From Sebastes aleutianus (taxonomy: Eukaryota; Chordata; Actinopteri; Perciformes; Sebastidae), in assembly GCA_916700875.1 (NCBI GenBank), contig CAKAKS010000062.1, positions 8,609,373-8,673,372 of the forward strand: a DNA stretch of 64,000 nucleotides. Reading direction: 5' to 3'. The notes beneath the pieces were generated by a model. The model saw only the letters and a program-made list of their open reading frames with translations, was not told the DNA's origin and searched no databases. The translations under genes were made by a program, and so were the position numbers. Position 1 is the stretch's first letter. Each line of letters begins with the position of its first letter. This document shows, one piece after another, positions 27,801 to 42,400 of this stretch.

Positions 27801-29877
27801 CATTGTGTTTTAATTAGTCATTTATTAATCACGTGGCTCGTGTGTCAAATCAAGTCAAGTCAAGTCAAGTCAAATTTATTTCTATAGCACATTTAAAACA
27901 GCATGAGCTGACCAAAGTGCTTTACAGACATAGGCAGAATAAAAACAGGTCAACAGAGCAGACAGCAAAATCACACACATCCACAGACAGAGACCAAGAT
28001 AAAAATCCGTGAGTAAAAGACTGTTATAATGAGCATTATAAAAGGCCAATTAGTATTCACAATTCAAGTACATTCAAAAGCCAAAGAAAAGAAGTGGGAC
28101 TTGAGCTTTGTGGTCACTATATTTTTTTATAATGATCTTGTAAAGCACTTTGTGGTGTTATGTCTGTGAAAAGCGCTATATAAATAACTTTTACTGACTT
28201 ACTTACAACCAACTGAAGCTTCTCCCGTGTGCCAAGCGTGTTAGAGAGCTAGGGTGGCCGACACGAAAACGCGAATGGCCCTCTCTAGAGCCCGCTGTTG
28301 TAAGAGTAGCGTAGGTCATTTGGAGAAGAGCCGGTGCTTAGATTGTGTGTGTACGAGGGAAGTGAGTGGTGAAGCGCGACAAAAGAGAGAGAGAGAGCGG
28401 CAGCGACGGGAGCGTGTAACGATATGGACTACGGCCAAAGCCGTTCTGGTATACTGTTGAAACATGGCGGTGCAACATGGCGGACTCCGTGGAGAGGACC
28501 CGCTCCCTATGTAGATATAAACGTCTCATTCTAAGGTAACAAAAACACAACAATTCTTATTTTCAGGTGATTATACACTAAAGAAAACATACTTTATTAA
28601 TATTATATTCCATTTCTGCCAACAGATCCCCCTGATTGTTACACACTGGTCCTTTAAATGTACATATTTATTTAAAATAAAACATATAAAACAAGACAAT
28701 ATGACGGCATGTCTGGCCATAAGAAGGCTGTTCTTTTTTTTATTACAAGGCCAATGTAAACCTGATGCATTAGATGAATTCTATTTACAAGTACAGGTTC
28801 TGGGCCTCATGCAGCAACATTCTCTTAAATTTACTCCAGACGCCCCAAATGTTCTTAACCATCCAGATCTGCTCTTACACGGATGTGCTGAATGATGAAT
28901 CCCACTTGATCATAAATTGGAGGCGTGTGGCCGATTGTTTATTATTAGCATAGGTAACGCCCCCTAAACACTATATAAGGGAAGATGTTGTTGTGCCGGG
29001 TGAAAATACTCTGGCATATTCCCAAGAATTAGAGAGATGCCACCAAAAAAGGCTGTAAGAAGAAGAAGAACTTCAGCAGTAGCTATATTGACGTACTGTT
29101 AAATAAACTTAAACAAAGTAAACATGTGATTTTCCAGAGTGTCAGTACTGGCGTTACAGGAAAAAAGAAAAGCGTCAAAGAGCAGTATGTAAGCCATCAG
29201 GAAGCTGAATGCACTCAATATCATCCAAAGATTTTTAATAGTCTGAATTGGGATCAATGGACCAACAGTATTTCTTTAGCTCACACATTTAATAATCTAT
29301 TCATTATAATTACTCTAAATTTGATTATATGATATTCATGTGTTTTTTTTATGCTCCTCAAATTGAAATGTTTCCTTGTGTTGGACGATATGTAGACTGT
29401 GAAAACAAGATGTTTTTTCTTATCTTGGTGAGAGTGCTCTCGACCACTTATAACATTTTCTCTTACCTCAGAGGAGAAAAAAATAAGAAAACATTGGTGA
29501 ATCCCAGAAATCAATGGGTGCTAATAAAATGAGAGGAAATTTGTTCTCATATCGCTTCATTCATGAGGCCATTATGTAGCAAACACATGGAAAACATTGT
29601 TTACATCACCAAGACATGCTAACATACTGAAGCTCAGCAGCTAATATTTATCGGACAAATCAGCAGATTGATGATTAGCTTTTCCGGTCTTGTCTGCCCG
29701 GGGATGAAAGTCCATTTAAAACAGAGTCCTGGACACAGCACTGTTCCTAACTCTTCCCCTGTTCCCTGACCTGTCGCTCCTCAAGCTGTGCCAGTGCTTC
29801 CAGTAGCAGGAGGAATGATGCCACCCATCCCTGCCATGCCAATCCCCTCCCACCACCATCACCACGAACAACACCAA

Positions 29878-29926
<49 letters not shown>

Positions 29927-32900
29927 CGCAACCTCCACAACGGCCACAACAACAACAACAACAATTCCACCAATACAACCTCCCCCCACACCCCTACAAC
30001 CAACAGACTTCTTCCACCATCACTCCTGCCACACGTGTAGCACCCACCCCGTCACCCACTCGTGCCCCTGCTGCTGCTGCTGATAGAGATAATACAGCAT
30101 CCCATGTCAGTGGCGTCCCCGGTCTGCCGGGGGTGTCCTCGCTCCCTGCCACGTCTGTGGTTCCAGGCTTGCCTGTGATGACAGGTGTGCCAGGTACAAT
30201 AACTGGGTTTGTGTTCCAGCATGTTTGGCCTGAAGCGTGTGGGCATGGTGGAGTTACAATTCAATATGTGTTAGATAAAAGCCATAACTTTTTTATATCT
30301 TACATTTCATTATGAGGTTGTAAAGTTCCTCTGTGTGTTTTTTTTTTTTGTTAAGCGGAGAGTCTTTTGCAGTGAACTGTGTGAGCTTCTACTGTTTTTC
30401 TACAACGATATCATCTTTACTACATGGTGTCTATGTTTAATATGTTATACTTCTCTAGGATCGGAGCATGCAGTACTGACGCAACAGCAACAGGCCATCA
30501 TCAACCAGCAAGCTATCATTCTGGTTTGTCACACATGTTCTTCTGGGCAACTCGGATATTACTGATGGTGTATTTGTCTGGGTTACATGAAAATATATGG
30601 TAACACTTTATTTGCCCTTTCAAATGTTAAAACTAGGGCTATCAATCGATTCAAATATTTCATCGTGACTAATCGCACGATGGTCCATGATTTATCGCAA
30701 TTAATCGCACATTTTTTATCTGTTCAAAATGTACCTTAAAGGGAGATTTGTCAAGTATTTAATACTCTTATCAACATGGAAGTGGGCAAATATGCTGCTT
30801 TATGCAAATGTATGTATATATTTATTATTGGAAATCAATTAACAACACAAAACAATGACAAATATTTTCCAGAAACCCTCACAGGTATTGCATTTAGCAT
30901 AAGAAATATGCTCAAATCATAACATGGCAAACTGCAGCCCAACAGACAACAACAGCTGTCAGTGTGTCAGTGTGCTGACTTGACTATGACTTGCCCCAAA
31001 CTGCATGTGATTATCATAAAGTGGGCATGTCTGTAAAGGGGAGACTCGTGGGTACCCATAGAACCCATTTACATTCACATATCTTGAAGTCAGAGGTCAA
31101 GAGACCCCTTTGAAAATGGCCATGACAATTTTTCCTCGCCAAAATTTAGCACAGGTTTGGAGCGTTATTTAACCTTCTTTGCGACAAGCTAGTATGACAT
31201 GGTTGATACCAATGGATTCCTTAGGTTTTCTAGTTTCATATTCAAACTAGCTTTAAAACTGAGCCTGTTACTACCTCTGGAAGATCAATTGCATTATTGC
31301 GTTAAAAATTAGTGGCATTCAAATAAATTTATGCTAACTAGTTATTATCGCGTTAACTTTGACAGCCCAAGCTCAAACTCACTATAAGTTGGGTTTCATT
31401 CAACATTAATACTTGCTAGTACGTTAGCTAGCAACACACCACTTGGACCACCCACATAAATTAAAACCATATATCCATCATGTTAATGAATATTAAAAGG
31501 AAGAATATACAGTACGTTACAATAAAGGTATATTGTTGTGTGTTGTAGGCCCAGCAGATGACCATGCAGGCCATTGCGATCCAGCAGCAGATGTTGTCCT
31601 CCTTCCCCCCCGTTGCCCCGGCGCCCCAGTCACCGCCCACACAGCATTACACACACATGCCACAACGCTCTCACACAACCAGCCCTGTGAGTAAACACAC
31701 ACATACACTGTGCTGTGACGATGCATGAGCACCTGTCAGCATGTATGCAAATCAGAAATATATAAATGTCTTGGAATAAAAACACACTCGGCTGTATCAC
31801 TTCCTGTTGTTTTTGCAGACCAAAGAGAGTGAAGAGTCGCCGTACAAGCCTGCCGCTGATCAGCGAAAAATGAGTATGTTTTACACTCAAAGGGTCAAAT
31901 TAACGTCGGCAGATTTGCAGTGAATGCCATGATTACAGTGAAGCTTCAGCATGCCCCGTGCTTTTCTAGCTGGGTTCTCTGAATCTAACAAAAGTTACTC
32001 AAGCAGTCAAACAGGAGTGGAAAGAACAATATTGACGCATTGTGACTTTGTGATTTGAGGTTAGAAAATTGAGTACAGAAAGTGACCCCTGTGTCTTAGG
32101 GGTTAAGACGCCAACCATGAACCACAACATTCCCAGTTTGAGTCTGAAAAATAATGTTTTTATTGAAATGCTAGTACTGATGGATGTCCACTTGCTTCGA
32201 CATAGTTCTGTGTTTCAGTATGGAACCAGTTCCAAAATTGAATGCAACAGCCGTTGAATTAAACTGTTAAACATCTGCACTTGATCTAATAGACAGTTAC
32301 ATTCCAGGTCCAACACGTGGTCCCCCTCCTGAGGACGTGGTCCGATCCAGTGCCAGTAACACGGAGCGCATCGATCCCAGCCACGACATCAAAGACATCG
32401 TCAAACAGCACCAACCTGCTGACACAACAACTTCTACTGGACCTGCCACACAAAGGTAACACGCTCATGATTTCCTGACCTAAATATTAATACTGATAAT
32501 AGTGTGTTGTCTGTCTACTTATGTGTGTTTGTGTTTGTGTGTGTGCGTAGGAAAGGTGATGGAAAGATGTTTGCGAAGAAGTCAGACCCGCATGATGAAG
32601 CTATGGAGATCCTTAAAGATCAGATGGCAAACCCACCACAACCGGTACCCCAACTCCGCACCTACAGAACCAAACACACACACACACACACACACGCACG
32701 CACGCACGCACACACACACACACACTAAAATAATATAATCTGACCTTGTTTATGTCTCAGACTCAAAGGAAGCCTCAATCCTCCCTACGTAAAGAAGAGG
32801 GAGGACTTAAGGTTTCCAAGACGACCAAGTCTCGCCCTGCGGGGCCAACTAGCTCCACCATAAGCCCCGCCCCTCCTCCAGGTGAACTCTTCACACACTA

Positions 32901-35900
32901 ATGTGACATCAATCCCCAGTAATAAACAGCAGAATGACGGAAAGCTCTTCACTCCATTCACACTTGCATGTGAATGGAGTGTATGGGAAGTACCTGGTCA
33001 AAATCCCTTGTGTGTGTGTGTGTTTCCAGTCTCTAGAGAGTTGCCAGTAGAGGAGGAGATCATTCAGACTCAACTTCACAGCAGGACCAGTGATGAATAT
33101 TACACATACTCCAACGTCCCCTGGAAACTCTACATGAGGAAAGAGGTGTGTTTCATGAGCACACACACAAACCCATAAATATAAAAGGAAATTAATAATC
33201 CATACTGCCCTGAAATTTAACCTTACAACAAATGGCACGCTGAGACACACTGTAAAAACATGTATAGCAGTGTTAGTTCCGTCCAAATGTGTTTCGTTGA
33301 CAACCTTTTTTTCCATGAGTAAGACGAGGCAATGAAGAGACAGCACCAACTTCATTAAACACCAACTGTGACTATATCAACATGCAATGTTGACTAGACT
33401 AAAATGCAGTTTAAAAAATAAAAAACTTTACAAAATGTCTTTCATTTCCGCTGACAAAAAAGAGGAGACTAAATATTATAGACTTCTTTTTTTTCAATGC
33501 AGCAGTTCCGTTTCCTGTGCTGCATGCACCAGTTTTGTATCAGGACTACACCGACAACACATAATGAGCACAGTCAGAAGGACTCGGAGTACCACGCAAT
33601 AAAGTAACAACACATAAAACAAAGTTAACAAGGACAACAACAGGGCTTGGGAGAAAGTAGCGAGGTGATATTTTGGCTAGATTGACTGAATAGTTTAATA
33701 TAATCTGATGACTAAAATGTCAACAGTTTTCACTGGCTAAAACTATATTAAAATAGTTACCATTTTCTTAAACTAAGATAAGACTAAAGTGCCCAGACTT
33801 TTAGTCAACTAAAACTCATCTAAAAAAACAGGATGAGGCTAAATATGATACAAACTAACAAGGACATTTGACGCAAGACTAAGACTAAACAAAAAAAAAT
33901 AGCTGGCAAAATGAGCACTAATGTATACTCTTCATATATCTACTTGTGCTGAACATTTAACAACATTACAATGCTTTAATTTCATCACGTTTATGATTTG
34001 ATACCAAAGGAATTTTTGTCTTTGTTGATCTTTGTCTGTTTACAGGTTTTCTATCCTAAAGAGACGTTCAACAGTCCGCTGGTTCTGGACCTGATCTTCA
34101 GACAGGTTGATTTATGTATTCATTACTTTGTTTCTCCATTGATTTTGTATTAAGGTAATTTGTTCATTCCGGTTTAGTTTTGCATTATGGCAGAGTCTAG
34201 TTAATGGTGATTATGCCAATAGTTAAGATGGTAATCATTAGTCATAGATTCTAGCATTATTTTATTGTAAAAGAATACATCAAATAATACACTTTTAGGT
34301 ACTTTATAATTTTGGCTTTTTTATTATTTCTTATTTCTCTTTCTTCTTATTATTTATTGTATTATTATATTCCATTTCTGACAATACATCCCCCTTATTG
34401 TTACACAGTGCTCCTTTAATACTAATACTTATTCACATCCGGAATAAATTATCTCAAAATTATTTCCACTTTAGGAGATTCTTATTCCTGAATGTGTCCT
34501 GCAGGTTGTACATGACACCTTCTCTGAGGCCTGCATCCGTATCACCCAGGAGGAGAGACAGAAGATGAAGCATTTATTTGGTATGAAAAAAATCACATAT
34601 CCCTAAATGACTTTACTCTGTAGTATAATGGCTCATAGACCATGGACAGTATACTTTTCTACATTTACAGTATGTGAAAGACTTGACAACACTTCACACT
34701 CTAGATTTGAGAACTTAAAATCCTTCTTTGTGTCTTTGACAGCTGAGAACAAGGTGGATCAGGCGTCAGGAACGCATGATGAGAACGTGAAGAAGAGAGT
34801 CGTCGCCATGGCCAGAGACTTGTGGGAGATATATTTCTCCCGTCTCTTCCCTGCCTCTGTGAGTTCTTTTCTCTTTCTTGGCATATGTTAGTCAAACTGA
34901 AAAGTGCAGCAATTCCCACTCTGAATATGGTAAACCAAAAGCAGCCCTCAACCTTCACTTGTTCTTACTTGACCATTTTTTTGTATGTGTTTGTATGTGT
35001 GTGTGTGGTGTGTGTGTTCCAGGGCAGTGTTGGGACAGGAGTGCAGGTGCTGTCTGTGTCTCATAAAGGCATCAAGCTGCTGAAGATGGTGAGGAGTAGC
35101 TCTGCTGCTTCAGACTACTTCAGAGTGCTGAGGCCTTACAGGTGAGCCTCATAGACCGTACAAACCATAGACTGTATAGAAGAAGTGGACGTAGTCACCG
35201 TGATGTCACCCATTGCTTTGTGGACTGCAGTACGAAAGCCTAGAGTTCATCATTTTCGCCGTCGCCGCATTGTTTTTTGCAACCAGAAGTGACACAAGAG
35301 GGTGGAGCTAAGTACAACGAACGCTGAATAAGACATTTTTAGGTGACCAAAAAGGTTATAATTAACTTTCATGAACTGAAAACTCACTGTGAAAGGGCTA
35401 AAGTTGTAAGACGAAAAAACGGAAAACGCCGTGGTAGTGACCTGTCAATCACAAGATAGCCACGCCCTAAAGCATATCCTGTTTTATGGTCTATTTGACT
35501 CTAAATGGGACCATCATTTACTAAATGAACATCATGCTGTATTGAAGAAGACTTGAAACTAGTGATTGAGACCATAAACTCATGTTCACAATGTTTACTG
35601 AGGTAATAAATCAAGTGAGAAGTAGGCTCATTTTCTCATAGACTTCTATACAATCTGACTTCTTTTTGCAACCAGAGGAGTCGCCCCCTGCTGGCTGTTA
35701 GAAAGAATGCAAGTTTAAGGCACTTCAGCATTGGCTTCACTTTTCAGACCAAGGAGTAGCCCACTGGTACAAACACATGACCACAGTGTGTATACGATAT
35801 CAGACAATATTTCCACCTTTTCAAGCCTTCATGTCTTAGTGTTGGAAAACCCACTTTCAAAAAAAGACATGAGAAGAGGTGAAACTGGCTATTGAAAGTT

Positions 35901-38900
35901 GTCTAAATGTGATTGTGCTCTCCTTAATTCAAATAAAACACCAGTCAGTCAAGTGACCATTTTCATCTGTCTGTGTCGAGTGCCCCGGTGATTTGACCCG
36001 AGACCTTCTTTCTTTCTCTGTAACTTTATGTTGACTTCCTGTTTTTTGCACATCACTTCCTGCGCAGCTACTCGGACATCCTATTCGTCTCGATTCCATC
36101 TAAGAACATGCTGGAGTTCAACCTGACCAACGAGAAGCTGATCCTGTTCTCGGCCAAGGCCCCGCAGGTCAAACACATGATCGACTACTTCCTCACAGAG
36201 CTTAAGAAGGTCAGAGGGCGTCTGTGTGTGAGTGTGTGTCTGAATATGAATTATACAGACGTAGGCAAAGTTGTTGGTAACGTTCCGTTAAAGAGAGAAA
36301 AACCCACAATGATCACTGAAATAACTTGAAACTGACAAAAGTAATAATAAATAAAAATTCACTGAAAATTAACTAATGAAAATCAGATATTGTTTTTGAA
36401 TTATGGTTCAGCAGAATCATTTAAAAAAACAAACTAATGAAACTGGCCTAGACAAAAATGATGGTACCCTTAACTTAATATTTTGTTGCACAACCTTTTG
36501 AGGCAATCACTGCAATCAAGTGATTTCTGTAACTCTCAATGAGACTTCTGCACCTGTTGACAGGTATGTTGGCCCACTCCTCGTGAGCAAACTGCTCCAG
36601 CTGTCTCAGGTTTGAAGGGTGCCTTCTCCAGACTGCATGTTTCAGCTCCTTCCACAGATGTTCAATAGGATTTAGATCCGGGCTCATAGAAGGCCACTTC
36701 AGAATAGTCCAATGTTTTGTTCTTAGCCATTCTTGGGTGTTTTTAGATGTGTTTTGGGTCATTATCCTGTTTGAGGACCCATGACCTGCAACTGAGACCA
36801 AGCTTTCTGACACTGGGCAGCACATTTCGCTCCAGAATGCCTTGATAGTCTTGAGATTTCATTGCACCCTGCACAGATTCAAGACACCCTGTGCCAGATG
36901 CAACAAAGCAGCCCCATAACATAACCGAGCCTCCTCCATGTTTCACATTAGGTACAGTGTTCTTTTCTTTGGATGCTTCATTTTTGCGTCTGTGAACATA
37001 GAGCTGATGTGACTTGCCAAAAAGCTCCAGTTTTGTCTCATCTGTCCAAAGGACATTCTCCCAGAAGCTTTGTGGCTTGTCAATATGCATTTTGGAAAAT
37101 TCCAGTCTCGCTTTTTATGATTTGGTGTCCTCCTGGGTCGTCTTCCATTAAGTCCACTTTGGCTCAAACAGTGACGGATGGTGCGATCTGACACTGATGT
37201 ACCTTGACCTTGGAGTTCACCTCTAATCTCTTTGGAAGTTGTTCTGGGCTCTTTGGTTACCATTCGTATTATCCGTCTCTTCAATATGTCATCAATTTTC
37301 CCCTTGCGGCCACGTCCAGGGAGGTAGGCTACAGTCCCATGGACCTTAAACTTCTGAATAATATGTGCAGCTGTAGTCACAGGAACATCAAGCTGCTTGG
37401 AGATGGTCTTATAGCCTTTACCTTTAACATGAAGGTCTATAATGTTCTTTCTGATCTCCTGAGACAACTCTCTCCTTAGCTTTCTGTGGTTCATGTTCAG
37501 TGTGGTACACACCATGATGCCAAACAGCACAGTGACTACTTTTCACCCTTTAAATAGGCAGACTGACTGATTACAAGTTTGAAGACACCTGTGATGCTAA
37601 TTACAGGACACACCTTAGTTTAATATGTCCCTATGGTCACATTATTTTACATCTTTTCTAGGGGTACCATCATTTTTGTCCTGGCCAGTTTCATTAGTTT
37701 GTTTTTTAAAATGATTCTGTTGAACCACAATTCAAAAACAATATCTGATTTTCATTAGTTCATTTTCAGTAAATTTTTATTTATTATTACTTTTGTCAGT
37801 TTCAAGTTATTTCAGTGACCATTGTGGGTTTTTCTCTCTTTAACGGAACGTTACCAACAACTTTGCCTACGTCTGTATATCATGCAGATACAGAGGAATG
37901 TGATAATATTGCAGCATGTCTATGTCAACATTTCACGTCTCATGTCAGGACTCAGAGTACGTGGTGGCGGTGAGGAACTACATCACTGAGGACAGGAGTC
38001 TGCTCAGCTTCCACAAAGGAGACATTATCAGACTGCAGCAGATGGACGGGCTGGAGGCTGGTGAGACGCAACACACTCATGTACCGAGGACTGGCACATT
38101 GATACGTTTGTAGACCTGCTTTCTGCTTCTGTGAGCCATGTACAGTATGCCTCTGCTTCTCTGTGCTTCATGTCTGTCACGCTGTGTGTGTGTGTTTGTC
38201 TATGTGCGCTTGTATGTGTGTGTTCAGGCAAACATTACGGCTGCATAGTGAGGAAGAAGGTCATGCTTCTGGAGGAGCTAAAGAGAGACACTCCTGACTT
38301 TGGTGGGTTTGGCAGCCTGCTGGGATCTTTTGTGTTTTTGCTTTGCTGTTTTCTTTTTGCTGGTTGGTTTGGGTTTGATTTTTTTTTAATAGAGCCTTAA
38401 CATCCATGTTCCTGCCTTTTTTTTATTTCATTGATCTAAAGGGAGACACCCCAGGCAAAAACATTGTTTTTCATGTGCTGGTCATTTTTGAGATTTTGGG
38501 CTATTTTGCTATTTTTCAGACTAGTGGAAAGAAAACATCCAAAATACACATTTAGTTGTTTATTTCACTACTTTGTCTATTTACCTCTGTAGATTTCTCC
38601 TAAATTCACCAAAAATTACCATTAGATAATGCCTCATTTGCATATTTAAACATAAAATATCAGAAAACTTGTAATACAAAAAATAATTGTCTTAATATAA
38701 GTAATCAACTGGGGAAGTTTCATGGTGATATCTATTAGTCAAAATGTTTTACCCTCTTCACCTGTCTTGCAAAATGTGTGTAATTTAAATTTTTTCTCAG
38801 ACTCCGAGCCAGAAATCTCCACTTCAGTAGCACTTATGTACCAAACTGTCGATATTCTAAAGGATTTTACAGAGGGGTTTGTTCATATATCATTCATAGC

Positions 38901-39403
38901 CTGATTTAGAGAACATTTTATTCCTAAAAACATTGTGACATTTTTTTGGGCTGTTGACAGTGGAGTGATACGGTGAGATATCCAAAATTCCCCCTGTAAA
39001 AACCTTTGACCCTAATATGTCAACAAAATGAAACAATCATTTTGAACCTGGCTTTATCCAATGTTCAGATTTCTGTTCTGGACATTTATTCAAATTAGCA
39101 CATATTTGATAAGATAATGCCTCATTTGCATATTTAAACATAACATTTCAGAAAACTTGTAAACAAAAAAATGATTGTCTTACTGTAAGTAATCGACTGG
39201 TGAAGTTTCATGGTGATATCTATACTTAAAATGTTTACCCTATTCACCTGGGGTGTCTTCCCTTAACTGAGGATTTGCTACCTTTCTATGCCTTAAAAGC
39301 TGAAAAACATAAAGTGAATGAGGTTTTGGTATTGGTTGGACATTTGAAGACACTACCTTGGGTTTCGGCATATGAACCTCTCCGTATACCTTCTGACAGA
39401 CGC

Positions 39404-39444
<41 letters not shown>

Positions 39445-42400
39445 TGTGTGTGTGTACAGGCTGGCGGTTCGGGGCTGTGTACGGGAAATCGGGAGTGTTT
39501 CCCAGCGAGTATGTCCGCCCCGTGGCTGCTCCGGACTTCCTGGTTCTCCCCGCTGAGCGCGTGGAGCCTCGAGACAGACAGGGACGAGTCGCTGCATCTG
39601 CTGCTATCGCCGTGGCGATGGGATCGGCAGTAGCTGCCCACGAGCTTGACCTCTCCACAGAGGTGCACACCAGGAAGTTGTTTACTCATATTACAGCTGC
39701 ATTTTTCTGCACTACTGCCCAACAAAGAAGCATGATGTTTATTTTCAGCTTACGCATTATATCAGGAAAAAATGATAAAGTCTGAACAGTGGGCTCACAG
39801 CCAGAATAACTTTATGATTTCAACATGAATAATACCCCTATATTATGGTACACGCTGCTGTTTATACAGTATATGTTGAAATATTTTGGTTTAGCAGAAA
39901 TAGAAATATTCTGTAGATAATTATATCTTTGGTGTTCCTTTAAGTGGCACTGCTGCTTAGCTATTGCTGTATGTGTGTCTGTGTGTGTGTGTGTGTATCA
40001 GGTAGTAAATGAGATGTATGGGGACGCTCTGAGCGGTGAACTGGACGATCTGCCTCTGCACAGTGGCCAGTACTACATGGCCGAGTTTGCCAAGAAGTAC
40101 TTCAGAGAGGCGCAGAGGAACAAGAGGTCAGACACACAACATGCTGCCAAAATAACGTGTCAAAATGTCCTCAGTTCAAAAGACTACAGCTCAAATTGGT
40201 TCTCCCTGCGACAAATTAAATGCATAAACACACTGTTCATAAATGCTGCCTGTATTTTGCCCACAGTGATCAGAAAGCCAAAAAGGGGAAGGAGGGCAGG
40301 GACCCTGTTGACATGGTCAAATTCTCCAAGGTAAAGCAGCTGACTTTACTTCAAAGCATAATTATTTAAATAATGTCTTTGTATTCTTGTATATGTTAGA
40401 TTGTAATGTGTTTTTTCTCTCCAGTCTCCGATCCAGGAGTCTCTGATCGACTTCTCCGACAGCGGGATGAATAGAGTGGCTGCTGACATCTTCATAGGTG
40501 AGAGGAGAGTAAGGAAAGGAGGGATGGATATACGGATATACTGTTAATAGGATGTAGAAGAGGAAGGTAGACAATTTATAGTTTGCTGTCATAGAGAAAA
40601 ACAGGGTTTTCAAATCCGATTGGGTCTTTGAAAGAGGGAGAGATGGAGGGAAAGATAAGATAAAATAAACTGGAAAAAAAAAGTTCGGAAACTTGTGTTT
40701 GGTGGATTATTTCTCTGTTGTTACAATGCTAATGGTCATTGTATTTTACATCGTTGGAAAGCCTGTTTATTTACCTTCGCAATGATGTCCAACTTGTAAG
40801 GATCATGCATTTGTGGGATGAGCAGCACAGCTGATTATTTGGGTAATGCCCAAGAAAAATTTGCCAAATGCTCCGTCAATGTTAAACAGTGTATTCTCCT
40901 GTTGGTGTTGACTCTTGTTTTGAGTTGTTTGGTGGATTGGATGATTGAACTCTCTATCAGTAACAAGGAACAAACAAAACATATTGGCAATTTTACACTT
41001 TATTCATTTAATACAATATGTCAGGAGCCTCAGTAGCGGTGGAAGATCCACACGCAGCCACAACAGCCTGGCACCTCCTCCTCATGCTGGTCACCAACCT
41101 GGTCACACGTTGCTGTAGGATGGCGTTCCATTCCTCAACCAGGATTCGTTGCAGGTCAGCCAACAAGGTTGTGTTGGTCACTCTAACACGTACAGCACGC
41201 CCAAGCTGATCACACAAGTGTTGAATTGGGTTGAGGTCTGGACTCTTGGCGAGCGTTGTCATCTTGGAGGTTGAAGTTAGGTCCCAGATTGTGGAGATAT
41301 GGGATCGCCACTGGCTGCAGAATCTCATCCCGATATCTCACTGCATTGAGATGGCCTTCAATGATGACAAGCCTTGTTTTGCCAGTGAGGGAGATGCCGC
41401 CCCACACCATGACACTGCCCCCACCAAAAGCTGTTACTCAATCAGTGCAACAATCAGCATAGCGTTCTTCGCGTCGTCTCCATACTTTGACCCTGCCGTC
41501 CAACTTTGGCAGACAGAACCTGGACTCATTACTGAACATGACATTCCCCCACATGTTCAGGTTCCATTGTCTGTGCTGTCGACACCAGCGCAAACGGGCC
41601 TGACGGTGAAGGGCAGTCATTGCAGGCTTCCTGGTAGCCTTATGAGAACACACTGTTTACCATTGGCAGAGCATTTGGCAAATTTTTCTTGGGCGCTACC
41701 CACATAATCAGCTGTGCTGCTCATCCCACAAATGCATGATCCTTATAAGTTGGACATCATTGCGCAGGTAAATAAACAGGCTTTCCAACGATGTAAAATA
41801 CAATGCCAATTAGCATTGTAACAACAGAGAAATAATCCACCAAACACAAGTTTCCGAACTTTGTTTTTCCAGTATATATATTATTGTCCCACACGAAAGA
41901 TCATTCCTGGGCAATAGTGCTACACACAGCTGCAGTCAACTTAAAACAATACGTAGCCAAAGACACAGTAATACATTACATACAAAGAAGAAGAAAAGTA
42001 GAAATGAAATCGAGACTTCCTCTTTCTCCTGTTTTATGAGATTATTTGTTTCCATGTTGACTGATGTTTTTTTTCGTCCAGCCATAATGAAGTTCATGGG
42101 AGACTTCTCACTGAAAGGTCAGACTGAACAGGAGCTGGTCACCACCATACTGAAGGTACACGGACAAACACATAAAAACACTCTCTTGCATATTTGATTG
42201 GCTTATAAAATACTACGATGATAAAGAGAGAGGCTGACTTGCACATGATGTATTTAGGTCAAATAGAAGGAAAACGTCAATATTATTATTATAGACCGTT
42301 TCAACAGAATTGCATTGCTAGGCAACAGCTGGGGTCTATGTTTACGTCCTGTCATTGGCTGCGTCCGAAATCGCATACTATGCACGACGCACCCAATATG

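Noticed and set aside
36475..37530. An active Tc1 transposase gene
   Set aside because: The protein is spread over three frames with small indels, so it is listed as a pseudogene.
39372..39785. A 137-residue stand-alone ORF around exon 51
   Set aside because: It is the SH3-domain exon read through its GT-repeat acceptor side and into the next intron; the exon is 39460-39662.
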